64,000 nt of DNA from Allostella sp. ATCC 35155 (GTDB taxonomy: Bacteria; Pseudomonadota; Alphaproteobacteria; ATCC43930; Allostellaceae). Below, in pieces: positions 9,362-19,332 of the stretch. The notes beneath the pieces were generated by a model. That model ran no database searches. It was not told where the DNA came from and worked only from the letters and a program-made list of their open reading frames with translations. The position numbers and the translations under genes are program-made. Location of the stretch: assembly GCA_006738865.1 (NCBI GenBank), contig AP019701.1:1174001-1238000 (forward strand). Direction: 5' to 3'. Within the stretch, counting starts at the first letter, position 1, and every line of letters begins with the position of its first letter.

Positions 9362-10471
9362 ATGGCAGAGATCGCACACGGCGGCACGTCCGCCCCGTCC
9401 ATGCGCCCGCCGGCCGTGGAAATCGGCGTCATCGGCTGGGTCCGCAAGAACCTGTTCGGCAGCCTCGGCAGTTCGCTGATGACGCTGCTGGCGCTCTATT
9501 TCCTGGTGACGACGATCCCGCCCCTGCTCGACTGGGCGATCTTCAAGGCGATCTGGTCGGCCGACACGTCCGCGCCCTGCAAGGCCGACGGGGCGGGCGC
9601 CTGCTGGGCCTTCATCGCCGAGAAGCACCGCCTGATCTTCTTCGGCACCTACCCCTATGCGGAGCAGTGGCGGCCGCTGCTCGCGACGGCGCTGCTGCTG
9701 GGGATGGTGATCGCCAGTTGCGACCGGCGGTTCTGGAACCGCTGGATGCTCGCCTGGTGGGTCGGCGGGCTGGCGGTCTGCTCGACCCTGATGTGGGGCG
9801 GCGTCTTCGGCCTGACCTACGTCTCGAATCTCGACTGGGGCGGCCTGCCGCTGACCATCATCATGGCGGTGATCGGATCGGTCTTCGCATTCCCGCTCGG
9901 CCTCGTCCTCGCGCTCGGCCGGCGTTCGCACATGCCGATCATCCGCTGGCTCAGCGTCGCCTATATCGAACTCATCCGCGGCGTTCCGCTCATCACCATC
10001 CTGATCACCGCGTCGGTCATCTTCCCGCTGTTCCTGCCGGCCGGCGTCAACATCGACAAGCTGCTGCGCGCCCAGGTCGCCCTCATCCTCTTCGAGGCCG
10101 CCTACATCGCCGAGATCGTGCGCGGCGGGCTCCAGGCGGTGCCGCGGGGCCAGCACGAGGCGGCCGACGCAATCGGCCTCAGCTTTTTCCAGAAGCAGCG
10201 CAAGATCATCCTGCCGCAGGCGCTGACCATGGTCATTCCGCCGCTCGTCGGCAACTTCATCGGCCTCTTCAAGAGCACGACGCTGGTCGTCGTCATCGGC
10301 CTGTTCGATTTCCTGAACAGCGCCAAGGCGGCCCTGACCGACCTCAACTGGCGGGGCTTCTCGATCGAGCTCTACCTCTTCACGGCCGCGATCTACTTCC
10401 TCTTCTGCTACTCGATGTCGAAATACAGCCAGTCGCTCGAACGCGACCTCAACAAGGGGAACCGGCGATGA
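9362..10471 (+). CDS. aapM: General L-amino-acid ABC transporter permease AapM
   Basis: A 369-residue partner permease. It starts with a soluble N-terminus and [22 protein letters not shown], contains the [13 protein letters not shown] loop typical of AapM/BztC, and ends with the permease core [15 protein letters not shown] and the EAA loop [21 protein letters not shown]. Its TGA overlaps the ATG of aapP (ATGA at 10468-10471), indicating translational coupling. Confidence 0.95.
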   Translation: MAEIAHGGTSAPSMRPPAVEIGVIGWVRKNLFGSLGSSLMTLLALYFLVTTIPPLLDWAIFKAIWSADTSAPCKADGAGACWAFIAEKHRLIFFGTYPYAEQWRPLLATALLLGMVIASCDRRFWNRWMLAWWVGGLAVCSTLMWGGVFGLTYVSNLDWGGLPLTIIMAVIGSVFAFPLGLVLALGRRSHMPIIRWLSVAYIELIRGVPLITILITASVIFPLFLPAGVNIDKLLRAQVALILFEAAYIAEIVRGGLQAVPRGQHEAADAIGLSFFQKQRKIILPQALTMVIPPLVGNFIGLFKSTTLVVVIGLFDFLNSAKAALTDLNWRGFSIELYLFTAAIYFLFCYSMSKYSQSLERDLNKGNRR

Positions 10472-11256
10472 CCCAGTCGCAAGCCCAGGGCGCGGCGGCC
10501 GCCCGGCATGAGATCGGCGGCGAGCTCATGATCGAGCTCGTCCAGATGAACAAGTGGTTCGGCGAGTTCCACGTCCTCAAGAACATCAACCTGCAGGTCC
10601 GCCGCGGCGAGCGCGTGGTCGTCTGCGGCCCGTCGGGTTCGGGCAAGTCGACCATGATCCGCTGCATCAACCGCCTGGAAGAGCACCAGAAGGGGCGCAT
10701 CGTGGTCGACGGGGTGGAACTGACCAACGACGTCAAGAACGTCGAGCAGATCCGCCGCGAAGTCGGCATGGTCTTCCAGAGCTTCAACCTCTTCCCCCAC
10801 CTGACGGTGATGGAGAACCTGACGCTGGCGCCGATCTGGGTCCGCAAGGTGCCCAAGCGCGAGGCCGAGGAGACGGCGATGCAGCTCCTCGAGCGGGTCA
10901 AGATCCCCGAGCAGGCGCACAAATATCCGGGCCAGCTCTCGGGCGGGCAGCAGCAGCGCGTCGCGATCGCCCGCAGCCTGTGCATGCGGCCGAAGATCAT
11001 GCTCTTCGACGAGCCGACTTCCGCGCTCGACCCCGAGATGATCAAGGAGGTGCTCGACGTCATGGTGCAGCTCGCCGAAGACGGCATGACCATGGTCTGC
11101 GTCACCCACGAGATGGGCTTCGCGCGCACCGTCGCCGACACCATGATCTTCATGGACCTGGGCGAGATCGTCGAGGCGGCGCCGCCGGAGCAGTTCTTCA
11201 ACGACCCCAAGAGCGAGCGCACCCGCCTGTTCCTGAGCCAGATCCTGCGGCACTGA
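10468..11256 (+). CDS. aapP: General L-amino-acid ABC transporter ATP-binding protein
   Basis: A 262-residue ABC ATPase. Walker A is [10 protein letters not shown], the Q loop lies in [14 protein letters not shown], the signature is LSGGQQQR, Walker B is [15 protein letters not shown], and the switch histidine is in [11 protein letters not shown]. It energises import through AapQM. It starts inside the stop codon of aapM. A Rho-independent-type terminator follows. Confidence 0.96.
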   Translation: MTQSQAQGAAAARHEIGGELMIELVQMNKWFGEFHVLKNINLQVRRGERVVVCGPSGSGKSTMIRCINRLEEHQKGRIVVDGVELTNDVKNVEQIRREVGMVFQSFNLFPHLTVMENLTLAPIWVRKVPKREAEETAMQLLERVKIPEQAHKYPGQLSGGQQQRVAIARSLCMRPKIMLFDEPTSALDPEMIKEVLDVMVQLAEDGMTMVCVTHEMGFARTVADTMIFMDLGEIVEAAPPEQFFNDPKSERTRLFLSQILRH

Positions 11257-11280
11257 CGGGCGCGTTCCGACAGCGTCGCG

Positions 11281-11305
11281 AAGGGCGGCTCCGGCCGCCC
11301 TTTTT
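11281..11305 (+). terminator. Terminator of the aap operon
   Basis: An 8-bp perfect stem AAGGGCGG/CCGCCCTT (11281-11288 with 11295-11302), 6-nt loop and a short T run to 11305, beginning 25 nt after the aapP stop. Confidence 0.85.
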
Positions 11306-11370
11306 CGTCGCGCCATCCGGCGCACTTGCGCCAAACTCCACCCATCCGGCGGAGCGGGGGAGGGGCGGAG

Positions 11371-13926
11371 ATGGCAGGTCTGACGCTGCAGATCGTTCAT
11401 ATCGGCGATATCGAGCTCGGAGACAGCACGCTCGACCGCATTCCCCGACTGGCGGCGGTCGTCGAGGGCCTCGCCCGCCAGGAGGGGAACACGCTCATCG
11501 TCTCCGCCGGCGGCAACTTCCTGCCGGGGCCGCTGCTGCGGGCGGGCGCGGACCCCTCGGTCGCCGCGGCGCTGACGGCGGCGGAGAACGGACGCCTCGG
11601 CCTGCCGGCGGACATCGACGGCGACGGGACGGCCGATGCGCTGGCAGGGCTCGACGCCGGCCCGGCCCGGCTCGACATCGCCATCCTCAACGCGATCGGC
11701 CTGCAGGCGTCGGCCCTCGGCAACCAGGAATTCGACCTCGGCAGCGAGGCGCTGGCGGCGGCCATAGGGCCCGCGACCGGCGGCGGCGAACTCGCCGACG
11801 TGCGCTGGACGGGGGCGGCGTTCCCGTATCTCGCCGCCAACCTCGACACCAGCGCAGACCCGGCCCTGGCGCCGCTGACGACCGCCGAGGTGCTGCCGAC
11901 CGATGCCTTTGCCGGCACCGCGGGCGACCCCGACGGGGCGGCCGACGCCGCGCGGATCGCCGCTGCCACCATTGCCACCGTCGGGGGCGAGCCGGTGGGT
12001 ATCATCGGCGTCACCACGCCGTTGCTCGAACTCATCTCCTCGCCGGAGCCGACCGGCGTCGCCGACACGCCGGACGCCGCGGCGCTGGCGGCGCTGCTGC
12101 AGCCGGTGATCGACGGGCTGCGCACCGCAGGCGTCGACAAGATCGTCCTCCTCGCCCACCTCGACGACCTGGCCGCCAGCGTGGAGCTGGCGCCGCTCCT
12201 GGTCGGCGTCGACGTGATCGTCGCCGGCGGCGCCAGTGCGCCGGAGCCGGAGACCTATCCCATCAGCCTTGCCGGCCTCGACGGCGATCCGGTCCTGCTG
12301 GTCGCCACTCACGCCGAGGACGGAGTGGTGGGCGCCATCTCGCTCACCTTCGACGCCGCCGGGCGGGTGACCCAGGTCGGCGAGGCGGCGCTGTTCGACG
12401 CGGACGAGGCGGCCGTCGCGGCGCTCTGGGGCGCGGCGGATCCCTACGGCGCCGGCACGGCGGGCGAGGCGGTGACCGCCCTCGTCGATGCCGCCCGCGC
12501 CGTCATCGCCGACAAGGACGGCGAGATCGTCGGCCGCACCGACGTCTTCCTCGACGGCCGCCCCGGGCGTGCCGAGAGCGAGGAGACGAACCTCGGCGAC
12601 CTCACCACCGACGCCGATCTCGCCGCGGCACGCGCCGCCGATGCCACGGTCGCGGTCGCAATCAAGAACGGCGGGGCGATCGGCGCCTCGATCGGACGCG
12701 CCGTTCCCGACGGGCAGGGCGGCGTCACGACGCTGCCGCCGGCGGCCAATCCGGACTCCGGCAAGGCGGCCGGCGAGATCTCCCGCCTCGACGTCGAGAG
12801 CGTCCTGCCGTTCGACAATCCGCTGGAACTCGTGACCCTCAGTCGCGCCCAGCTCGTCGCGACCCTGGAGCACGCGCTGACCGCGCTCGACGCGGACGGC
12901 ATCGTCGGGTCCTTCCCGCAGGTGTCCGGGATGGCGTTCAGCTTCGACCCCGCAGCCACCGCAGGATCGCGCCTCCGCTCGGCCGCGATCACCGATGACG
13001 AGGGAACCATCGTCGACGTGCTGGTGCGCGACGGCGTGCTGGTCGGCGATCCGGCGCTGCCGGTGCGCATCGTCACCATCGGCTTCCTGACCGACGGCGG
13101 CGACGGCTATCCGCTGGCCGGGTTCATCGCGGCCGATCCCGCCTTCGCCGACCGGACGATCCTGGCGGACAGCGACGGCACGGTGACGGAGCAGGCGGCG
13201 CTCGCGGCGCACCTCGCCGCGAACTTCGCCGAGACGCCCTTCGCGGTGGCGGAGACGGGTACCGCCGAGGATGGCCGCGTCCAGAACCTGGGCGCCCGCG
13301 CCGACGCCGTGCTCGACGCGCCGCACGATCTCTCCGGCACGGCGGCCGGCGACGCGCTCGCCGGCGGTGCGGGGGCCGATACGCTGGTCGGGATGGACGG
13401 CGACGACACGCTCTCCGGCGCCGCCGGCGGGGATCTGCTGCTCGGCGGCGCCGGGTTCGACAGCCTGCTCGGGGGCGACGGCGCCGACTTCATCCTCGGC
13501 GGCGCCTTCGCCGACGTGATCGACGGCGGTGCCGGCGACGACGGGCTGCTCGCCGGGAACACCGGCAGCGATCGCATTCTCGGCGGCGACGGCGACGACC
13601 GAATCCATGGCGGACAGGGCGACGACTTCCTCGAAGGCGGAGCCGGTGCCGACACCCTGTCGGGCGACCTCGGCGACGACCTCCTCGAAGGCGGGGAGGG
13701 CGGCGACCGGTTCGCCTTCGCCGTCGGCCACGGACACGACCGCATCCTCGACTTCGACCCGGACGAGGACCGCATCCTGCTGACCTCCGGCATGTCCTGG
13801 CAGGCCGCGGACAGCGCCGACGGCGTCCGGCTCGAACTGGACGGCGGCGGCTCGGTGCTTCTCCTGGGCTGGAGCGCCGGCGCGCTCGGCCGGGATGTCG
13901 CCGATCTGATCCTCTTCGCCGGATGA
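11371..13926 (+). CDS. RTX-tagged 5'-nucleotidase-like protein with degenerate active site
   Basis: An 851-residue protein with the layout of a metallophosphatase domain (1-310), a 5'-nucleotidase C-terminal domain (about 385-650), RTX calcium-binding nonapeptides of GGxGxDxL type (about 660-775), and a C-terminal secretion-type end (DRILDFDPDEDRILL). There is no Sec signal, so type I secretion is inferred. It aligns without gaps over the first 120 residues with the next gene, but key positions differ: Gly48 where the paralog has Asp48 (SGDN), Gln119 where it has the GNHE His119, and Ser289 in place of the GGSHT His. His263 is kept. It may therefore be catalytically dead and act as a binding or structural protein. 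Confidence 0.85.
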   Translation: MAGLTLQIVHIGDIELGDSTLDRIPRLAAVVEGLARQEGNTLIVSAGGNFLPGPLLRAGADPSVAAALTAAENGRLGLPADIDGDGTADALAGLDAGPARLDIAILNAIGLQASALGNQEFDLGSEALAAAIGPATGGGELADVRWTGAAFPYLAANLDTSADPALAPLTTAEVLPTDAFAGTAGDPDGAADAARIAAATIATVGGEPVGIIGVTTPLLELISSPEPTGVADTPDAAALAALLQPVIDGLRTAGVDKIVLLAHLDDLAASVELAPLLVGVDVIVAGGASAPEPETYPISLAGLDGDPVLLVATHAEDGVVGAISLTFDAAGRVTQVGEAALFDADEAAVAALWGAADPYGAGTAGEAVTALVDAARAVIADKDGEIVGRTDVFLDGRPGRAESEETNLGDLTTDADLAAARAADATVAVAIKNGGAIGASIGRAVPDGQGGVTTLPPAANPDSGKAAGEISRLDVESVLPFDNPLELVTLSRAQLVATLEHALTALDADGIVGSFPQVSGMAFSFDPAATAGSRLRSAAITDDEGTIVDVLVRDGVLVGDPALPVRIVTIGFLTDGGDGYPLAGFIAADPAFADRTILADSDGTVTEQAALAAHLAANFAETPFAVAETGTAEDGRVQNLGARADAVLDAPHDLSGTAAGDALAGGAGADTLVGMDGDDTLSGAAGGDLLLGGAGFDSLLGGDGADFILGGAFADVIDGGAGDDGLLAGNTGSDRILGGDGDDRIHGGQGDDFLEGGAGADTLSGDLGDDLLEGGEGGDRFAFAVGHGHDRILDFDPDEDRILLTSGMSWQAADSADGVRLELDGGGSVLLLGWSAGALGRDVADLILFAG

Positions 13927-14065
13927 CGTAACCGAAACGACCCGAAACCGTCTCCGATCCTTCCCGGAACCGTCCCGGCACCGTTACCGACCCCCATTAC
14001 CCCTTGCCGTCCGCGCCAATCGGACCGGGCGGACCGGTTGGCCTTTCATTCAACCGGGGGCGGTC

Positions 14066-17000
14066 ATGGCCAACTACACCCTGCAGATCCTGCATGCCTC
14101 GGATTTCGAGGCTGGCGTCGATGCGATCGACAAGGCGCCGAAATTCGCTGCGATCGTCGACGCGCTGGAAGAGACCTACGACAACACGCTGATCCTGTCG
14201 TCGGGCGACAATTTCATTCCGGGTCCGTTCCTGTCGTCGGGCAGCGACCCCTCGGTCCGCGACGAGATCCGGGCGGTCTACAACGAGCTCTACGGCCTGC
14301 CGGCCGACATCAACGGCGACGGCACCGCGGATTCCTTCGCCGACCTGCGCGAGGGCGGTGCCCGCCTCGACGTCGCGATCATGAACACCATCGGCGTGCA
14401 GGCGTCGGCCCTCGGCAACCATGAGTTCGACCTCGGCACCAGCCCGCTGCGCGACGCGATCGGCCAGGACATCCGGGGCGACCTGCCGCAGAACGTGCGC
14501 TGGCTCGGTGCGGACTTCCCCTATCTCAGCGCCAATCTCGATTTCTCGAACGACGCCAACCTCGCGCCGATCTACACGAGCGAGATCCGCGAGGCGTCGG
14601 ACTTCGAGGCGTCCCTGACCGACCTCAACGGTGCGACCGACGGGCGCAAGATCGCCCCGGCGACGATCATCACCGTGAATGGCGAGCAGATCGGCGTGGT
14701 CGGCGCGACGACGCCGGAGCTGGAGCGCATCTCCTCGCCGGGCGATACCGAGGTCATGGACCCGGGCGCCGGCACCCAGGACATGCAGGCGCTGGCGCAG
14801 ATCCTCCAGCCGACGATCGACGCGCTGCTGGCACAGGGCATCGACAAGATCATCCTCGTCTCGCACCTGCAGCAGCTGGGGCTCGAGCAGCAGCTCGCAC
14901 CGCTGCTCAAGGGCGTCGACATCATCATCGCCGGCGGCTCGCACACGCTGCTCGCCGACAGCGAGGACGTGGCGAACGGCCTCCAGCCCGGCGACAGCGC
15001 CGCCGGCCCCTATCCGATCGTGACGCAGAACGCGGACGGCGACCCGCTGCTGATCGTCAACACGGACAGCAACTACGAGTATGTCGGCCGGCTGGTCGTC
15101 GAATTCGACGACCAGGGCAAACTCATCCCGGGCAGCGTCGACCCCGACGTCAGCGGCGCCTTCGCCTCGACCGACGAAACCGTCGAGGAACTCTGGGGCT
15201 CGCAGGAAGCGGCCTATGCCGAGGGCACCAAGGGCGCGCTCGTGCAGGAACTGGTGTCCGGCGCCGAAGAGGTCATCGTCGCCAAGGACGGCCTGATCTT
15301 CGGCCAGACCGACGTGTTCCTCGAAGGCCGGCGGGCCGAGGTGCGCACCGAGGAGACCAACCTCGGCAACATGACCGCCGATGCCAACCTCGCCCGCGGC
15401 CAGCAGGTCGACGAGACGGTCACGGTCAGCATCAAGAACGGCGGCGGCATCCGCGAGCCGATCGGCTTCGTGCAGCAGGTCGGGCTGGACCAGACCTTCG
15501 AGCTGCCGCCGGCCGAGAACGAACTCGCCGGCAAGGAGGAGGGGGAGATCTCCCGCCTCGACATCGAGAACTCGCTGCGCTTCAACAACGGCCTGACGCT
15601 CCTGACCGTCTCGCGCGAGCAGCTGGTCGAAGTGCTGGAGCATGCCGTCCGCGCGGTCGCGCCGGGCGCCACGCCCGGCCAGTTCGCGCAGGTCAGCGGC
15701 GTCGCCTACAGCTACGATCCCGACCTGCCGGCCGGCGACCGCATCGTCTCGGCGGCGCTGACCGACGCGGACGGCCATGTCATGGACGTGCTGGTGCAGG
15801 ACGGCGAGATCGTCGGCAATCCCGACGCGCCGGTGCGCATCATCACGCTGAACTTCATGGCGGACGGCGGCGACGGCTATCCCTTCAAGGACTTCCTCGA
15901 TGCCGATCCGGCGTTCGCCAACCGCGTCGACCTCGCCTCGGAAGACGCCAACGCCAACGGCGTGCTCGATGCGGGCGAAGATCTGAACCAGAACGGCCAG
16001 CTCGACCTCGCGGCCGACATCGACGCCGGCGCGGCCAGCTTCGCCGCCTCCAGCAGCGAGCAGGATGCGCTCGCCGACTACATCGCCGAGCGCTACTCCG
16101 AGACGCCCTACGACATCGCCGACACCGGGCCCGAGGGCGACGAGCGCATCCAGAACCTGAACGCGCGCGGCGATTCGGTGCTGGACGGCCCGTACGATCT
16201 GGCCGGGACCGCCGGCGACGACCTGCTGACGGGCACCGCCGGCGCCGACACGATCAGCGGCGATCTCGGGGCCGACACGGCGGTCGGCCAGGACGGCATG
16301 GACCTGCTGTTCGGCGGCCAGGGCAACGACCTGCTGCTCGGCGGCACCGGCTCGGACTACATTCTCGCCGGCCGCGGCAACGACACGCTGGAAGGCGGCG
16401 CCGATGCCGATCCCTTCCTCAACGGCAATCTCGGCGACGACCTGGTCCGCGGCGGCGCCGGCGACGACCGCCTGTGGGGCGGCAAGGGCAACGACACGCT
16501 GGAGGGCGGGGCCGGGGCCGATACCCTGTCGGGCGACCGCGGCGACGATCTGCTGTCGGGCGGCGAGGGGGCGGACCGCTTCGTCTACCAGCCGCTGCCG
16601 CCGGCTCCGACCAACGCCATCCAGCTGGACGTGCTCGGCAGCTACGACCATGGCGGCTTCGACGAGGCCGCGGCCGAGACGCTGGCCTTCGATCCGGCGA
16701 CCGACCGCCTCTTCGTCTCGAACGCCGAGGCGAACACGCTCGACGTGCTCGATCTCAGCGATCCGTCCAACCCCAAGCTGGTGACCGCAATCTCGCTCGA
16801 CGCCTTCGGCGGCGGCGTCAACAGCGTCGCGACCAAGAACGGCATCGTCGCGGCGGCGGTGGCCAGCGACGAGGACGGCGAGCCGGGCACGATCGCCTTC
16901 TTCGACACCGACGGCAACCTGCTCGGCCAGAAGGCGGTCGGCGTGCTGCCCGACATGATCACCTTCACGGCCGACGGCAGCAAGCTGCTGGTCGCCAACG

Positions 17001-18322
17001 AGGGCGAGCGCGTCGGCGATCCGGGGCCGGACCAGATCGATCCGCCCGGTTCGATCAGCATCATCGACCTCGCCGGCGGCATCGCCGGCGCGACGGTGAC
17101 GACGCTGGGTTTCGGCGGCTTCGAGGCCCAGCGCGACGCGCTGATCGCCGACGGGCTGCGGGTCACCCCGGGCAAGACGCTGGCGACCGACCTCGAGCCG
17201 GAATACATCACGGTCACGCCGGACGGCACCAAGGCCTACGTCTCGATCCAGGAGGCGAACGCCTTCGCCGTCGTCGACCTGCAGACCAAGACGATCACCG
17301 AGCTGCTGCCGCTCGGCTACAAGGACTACGACCTGCCGGGCAACGGCTTCGACGCCTCGGACCGGGACGATTCGGTCGCCATCCGCAACTGGCCGGTCAA
17401 GGGCATCTACGAGCCGGACGCCATCGCCAGCTTCCAGACCGGCGGCCAGACCTACATCATCACCGCCAACGAGGGCGACGCCCGCAGCGACGGCAGCGAC
17501 GAAGCACGGCTGGGCGACCTGGAACTCGACCCGACCCGCTTTCCCAACGCCGACGAGCTGCAGGAGAACGAGAATCTCGGCCGCCTCAACGTGTCGTCGA
17601 TCGACGGCGATACGGACGGCGACGGCGACCTCGACGAGATCGTCGTCTTCGGCGGCCGCAGCTTCTCGATCTTCGACGCCAACGGGAACCTCGTGTTCGA
17701 CAGCGGCGACCAGTTCGAGGCGATCACGGCCGCCGCCTATCCCAACAACTTCAACGCGGACAACGGCGGCAACGACTTCGACAACCGCAGCGACAACAAG
17801 GGCCCGGAGCCCGAGGCCGTCGCGGTCGGCGTGGTTGACGGCCGGACCTACGCCTTCGTCGGGCTCGAGCGCGTCGGCGGCGTCATGGTCTACGACGTCA
17901 CCGATCCGGCGAACTCGCAGTTCGTGCAGTACCTCAACAACCGCGACTTCACCCAGGACATCGAGACCGCGGCCGCCGGCGACAGTGGCCCGGAGGTGGT
18001 GCAGTTCGTCGCCGCCGCCGATAGCCCGACCGGCAAGCCGATGCTGCTCGTCGCCAACGAGATCAGCGGCACGACGACGGTCTACGACATCTCGGACATG
18101 GGTGGGGTCTCGGAAGTCACCGACCCCGGCTACGATCGCATCCTCGACTTCGACCTCGACGAGGATCGGATCGTGCTCGCGGCCGGTCTCGGCTACGAGC
18201 TGGGCACCGCCGCCGACGGCGACGCCCTGCTGACCCTGAGCGACGGCCAGCAGCTCGAGCTGCACGGCCTGTCGGTCGGCCAGGTGCAGCCGCTGATCTC
18301 CGACCTGGTGCTCTTCGCCTGA
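14066..18322 (+). CDS. Secreted bifunctional metallophosphatase/5'-nucleotidase with RTX repeats and an inserted propeller-like domain
   Basis: A 1418-residue protein. The metallophosphatase domain (1-340) has ASDFEAG with Asp13, SGDN with Asp48, GNHEFD with His119, SHL with His267 and GGSHT with His293. The nucleotidase C-terminal domain (about 410-690) has the KNGGGIREPI block. RTX repeats occupy about 720-835. Residues 842-1355 form a choice-of-anchor-I-like beta-propeller (LAFDPATDRLFVSNAEANTLDVLDL, LLVANEGE, YVSIQEANAFAVVDL, ITANEGDARS). The chain then returns to an RTX-type end (YDRILDFDLDEDRIVL). It has no Sec signal, so type I export is inferred. Likely role: extracellular nucleotide or phosphoester hydrolysis for phosphate scavenging. 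Confidence 0.85.
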   Translation: MANYTLQILHASDFEAGVDAIDKAPKFAAIVDALEETYDNTLILSSGDNFIPGPFLSSGSDPSVRDEIRAVYNELYGLPADINGDGTADSFADLREGGARLDVAIMNTIGVQASALGNHEFDLGTSPLRDAIGQDIRGDLPQNVRWLGADFPYLSANLDFSNDANLAPIYTSEIREASDFEASLTDLNGATDGRKIAPATIITVNGEQIGVVGATTPELERISSPGDTEVMDPGAGTQDMQALAQILQPTIDALLAQGIDKIILVSHLQQLGLEQQLAPLLKGVDIIIAGGSHTLLADSEDVANGLQPGDSAAGPYPIVTQNADGDPLLIVNTDSNYEYVGRLVVEFDDQGKLIPGSVDPDVSGAFASTDETVEELWGSQEAAYAEGTKGALVQELVSGAEEVIVAKDGLIFGQTDVFLEGRRAEVRTEETNLGNMTADANLARGQQVDETVTVSIKNGGGIREPIGFVQQVGLDQTFELPPAENELAGKEEGEISRLDIENSLRFNNGLTLLTVSREQLVEVLEHAVRAVAPGATPGQFAQVSGVAYSYDPDLPAGDRIVSAALTDADGHVMDVLVQDGEIVGNPDAPVRIITLNFMADGGDGYPFKDFLDADPAFANRVDLASEDANANGVLDAGEDLNQNGQLDLAADIDAGAASFAASSSEQDALADYIAERYSETPYDIADTGPEGDERIQNLNARGDSVLDGPYDLAGTAGDDLLTGTAGADTISGDLGADTAVGQDGMDLLFGGQGNDLLLGGTGSDYILAGRGNDTLEGGADADPFLNGNLGDDLVRGGAGDDRLWGGKGNDTLEGGAGADTLSGDRGDDLLSGGEGADRFVYQPLPPAPTNAIQLDVLGSYDHGGFDEAAAETLAFDPATDRLFVSNAEANTLDVLDLSDPSNPKLVTAISLDAFGGGVNSVATKNGIVAAAVASDEDGEPGTIAFFDTDGNLLGQKAVGVLPDMITFTADGSKLLVANEGERVGDPGPDQIDPPGSISIIDLAGGIAGATVTTLGFGGFEAQRDALIADGLRVTPGKTLATDLEPEYITVTPDGTKAYVSIQEANAFAVVDLQTKTITELLPLGYKDYDLPGNGFDASDRDDSVAIRNWPVKGIYEPDAIASFQTGGQTYIITANEGDARSDGSDEARLGDLELDPTRFPNADELQENENLGRLNVSSIDGDTDGDGDLDEIVVFGGRSFSIFDANGNLVFDSGDQFEAITAAAYPNNFNADNGGNDFDNRSDNKGPEPEAVAVGVVDGRTYAFVGLERVGGVMVYDVTDPANSQFVQYLNNRDFTQDIETAAAGDSGPEVVQFVAAADSPTGKPMLLVANEISGTTTVYDISDMGGVSEVTDPGYDRILDFDLDEDRIVLAAGLGYELGTAADGDALLTLSDGQQLELHGLSVGQVQPLISDLVLFA

Positions 18323-18333
18323 TCGGAAACGAC

Positions 18334-18369
18334 CGGTCCCGCCCGCATCTTCCGATGCGGGCGGGACCG
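18334..18369. terminator. Long perfect hairpin between convergent genes
   Basis: A 16-bp perfect stem (18334-18349 with 18354-18369) and TTCC loop lies 12 nt after the stop of the 1418-residue protein and before the convergent sseA end. No T tract follows on either strand, but position and stability fit a bidirectional transcription stop or mRNA 3' protection. Confidence 0.75.
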
Positions 18370-18428
18370 ATGGGCTTCATCCGACAGCTTTGGCGGTCAC
18401 GGGGTATCTCACCCGTGGCCGCGCTTGT

Positions 18429-19298
18429 TTAGCGCTGGCCCGCCGGCCCCGTCGCGATCGGCGTGTCGCCGGGCAGGCCCCATTCGGCCCAGGAACCGTC
18501 GTAGAGGGCGAGGTCCTTCTTTCCCAGGAGATGCAGGCCGAGATAGAGGATCGCGGCCGTGACGCCCGACCCGCAGCTGGTGACCACCGGCCGCCCGAGA
18601 TCGACGCCGGCGCCCTCGAAGGCGGCCTTCAGCCGGTCGGCCGGCAGGTAGGTCTTGTCCTTCGGGTCGAGCAGGTCGGTGTAGGGCACGTTGAGGCTTT
18701 CCGGGATGCGGCCCTGGCGCCGCCCCGGCCAGACTTCGGCCGCCTCGCCGCGCCAGCGCTCGGCCGCGCGCGCATCGACCACCTGCTCGAAGGCGGCGCC
18801 GATGTTGGCGCGGACCTGCTCCTTGTGGCGGACGCGGGCAGGATCGAGGCTGGCGACGTAGGTCGTGGCGGCGGGTGTCACGACTCCTGCCTCGTCCGGG
18901 CGCCCCTCGGCTTCCCACTTGGGCAGCCCGCCGTCGAGCACCGAGACCTTGGCGTGTCCGAAGATGCGCAGGGTCCACCAGACGCGCGCCGCGCTGACGA
19001 GACCGAGCGCGTCGTAGACCACGACGTGGTCGCTGTTGGCGATGCCGCGTTCGCCCATGGCACGGGCAAACGCGTCGGCCGAGGGCAGCATGTGCGGCAG
19101 GGAGGAATTGTGGTCGGAGACGGCGTCGACGTCGAACAGGATGGCGCCGGGAATGTGCTTGGCGGCGTACTCGGCGGCCGGGTCGCGCTTCATGTTCGGC
19201 AGGAAGTAGGTGCCGTCGAGCACCCGCACGCCGGGCGCGGTCAGGTTCTGCGCCAGCCACTCGGTCGAGACCAGCGCATCGGGATTGGCATACTGCAT
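18429..19298 (-). CDS. sseA: 3-mercaptopyruvate sulfurtransferase
   Basis: A 289-residue two-rhodanese-domain cytosolic enzyme moving sulfur from 3-mercaptopyruvate to thiol acceptors or cyanide. The inactive N-terminal rhodanese contains STEWLAQNLTAPGVRVLDGTYFL and KHIPGAILFDVDAVSD. The C-terminal domain ends with the active loop CGSGVTA, which marks mercaptopyruvate rather than thiosulfate sulfurtransferases. Length is that of the family. It is the last gene in a cysK-alaX-sseA operon, linking cysteine synthesis, tRNA editing and cysteine-derived sulfur transfer. Confidence 0.93.
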   Translation of the reverse strand: MQYANPDALVSTEWLAQNLTAPGVRVLDGTYFLPNMKRDPAAEYAAKHIPGAILFDVDAVSDHNSSLPHMLPSADAFARAMGERGIANSDHVVVYDALGLVSAARVWWTLRIFGHAKVSVLDGGLPKWEAEGRPDEAGVVTPAATTYVASLDPARVRHKEQVRANIGAAFEQVVDARAAERWRGEAAEVWPGRRQGRIPESLNVPYTDLLDPKDKTYLPADRLKAAFEGAGVDLGRPVVTSCGSGVTAAILYLGLHLLGKKDLALYDGSWAEWGLPGDTPIATGPAGQR

Positions 19299-19332
19299 GG
19301 ACGTTTCCTGCGGTCGGTTCGGGAAATCCGGA

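Noticed and set aside
10408-13737. A 1109-codon minus-strand frame
   Set aside because: Antisense to aapP and the first nucleotidase gene, with no recognisable domain or ribosome site.
13927-14065. Recurring AACCG(T) motifs between the two nucleotidase genes, considered as a Pho-type operator
   Set aside because: Spacing is irregular and does not match a Pho-box pattern; the motif is too short to claim.
13997-18265. A 1422-codon open minus-strand frame with regular GVE/VA-rich blocks
   Set aside because: It is the exact antisense of the RTX nucleotidase; its apparent repeats mirror the repeats and codon bias of the real gene.
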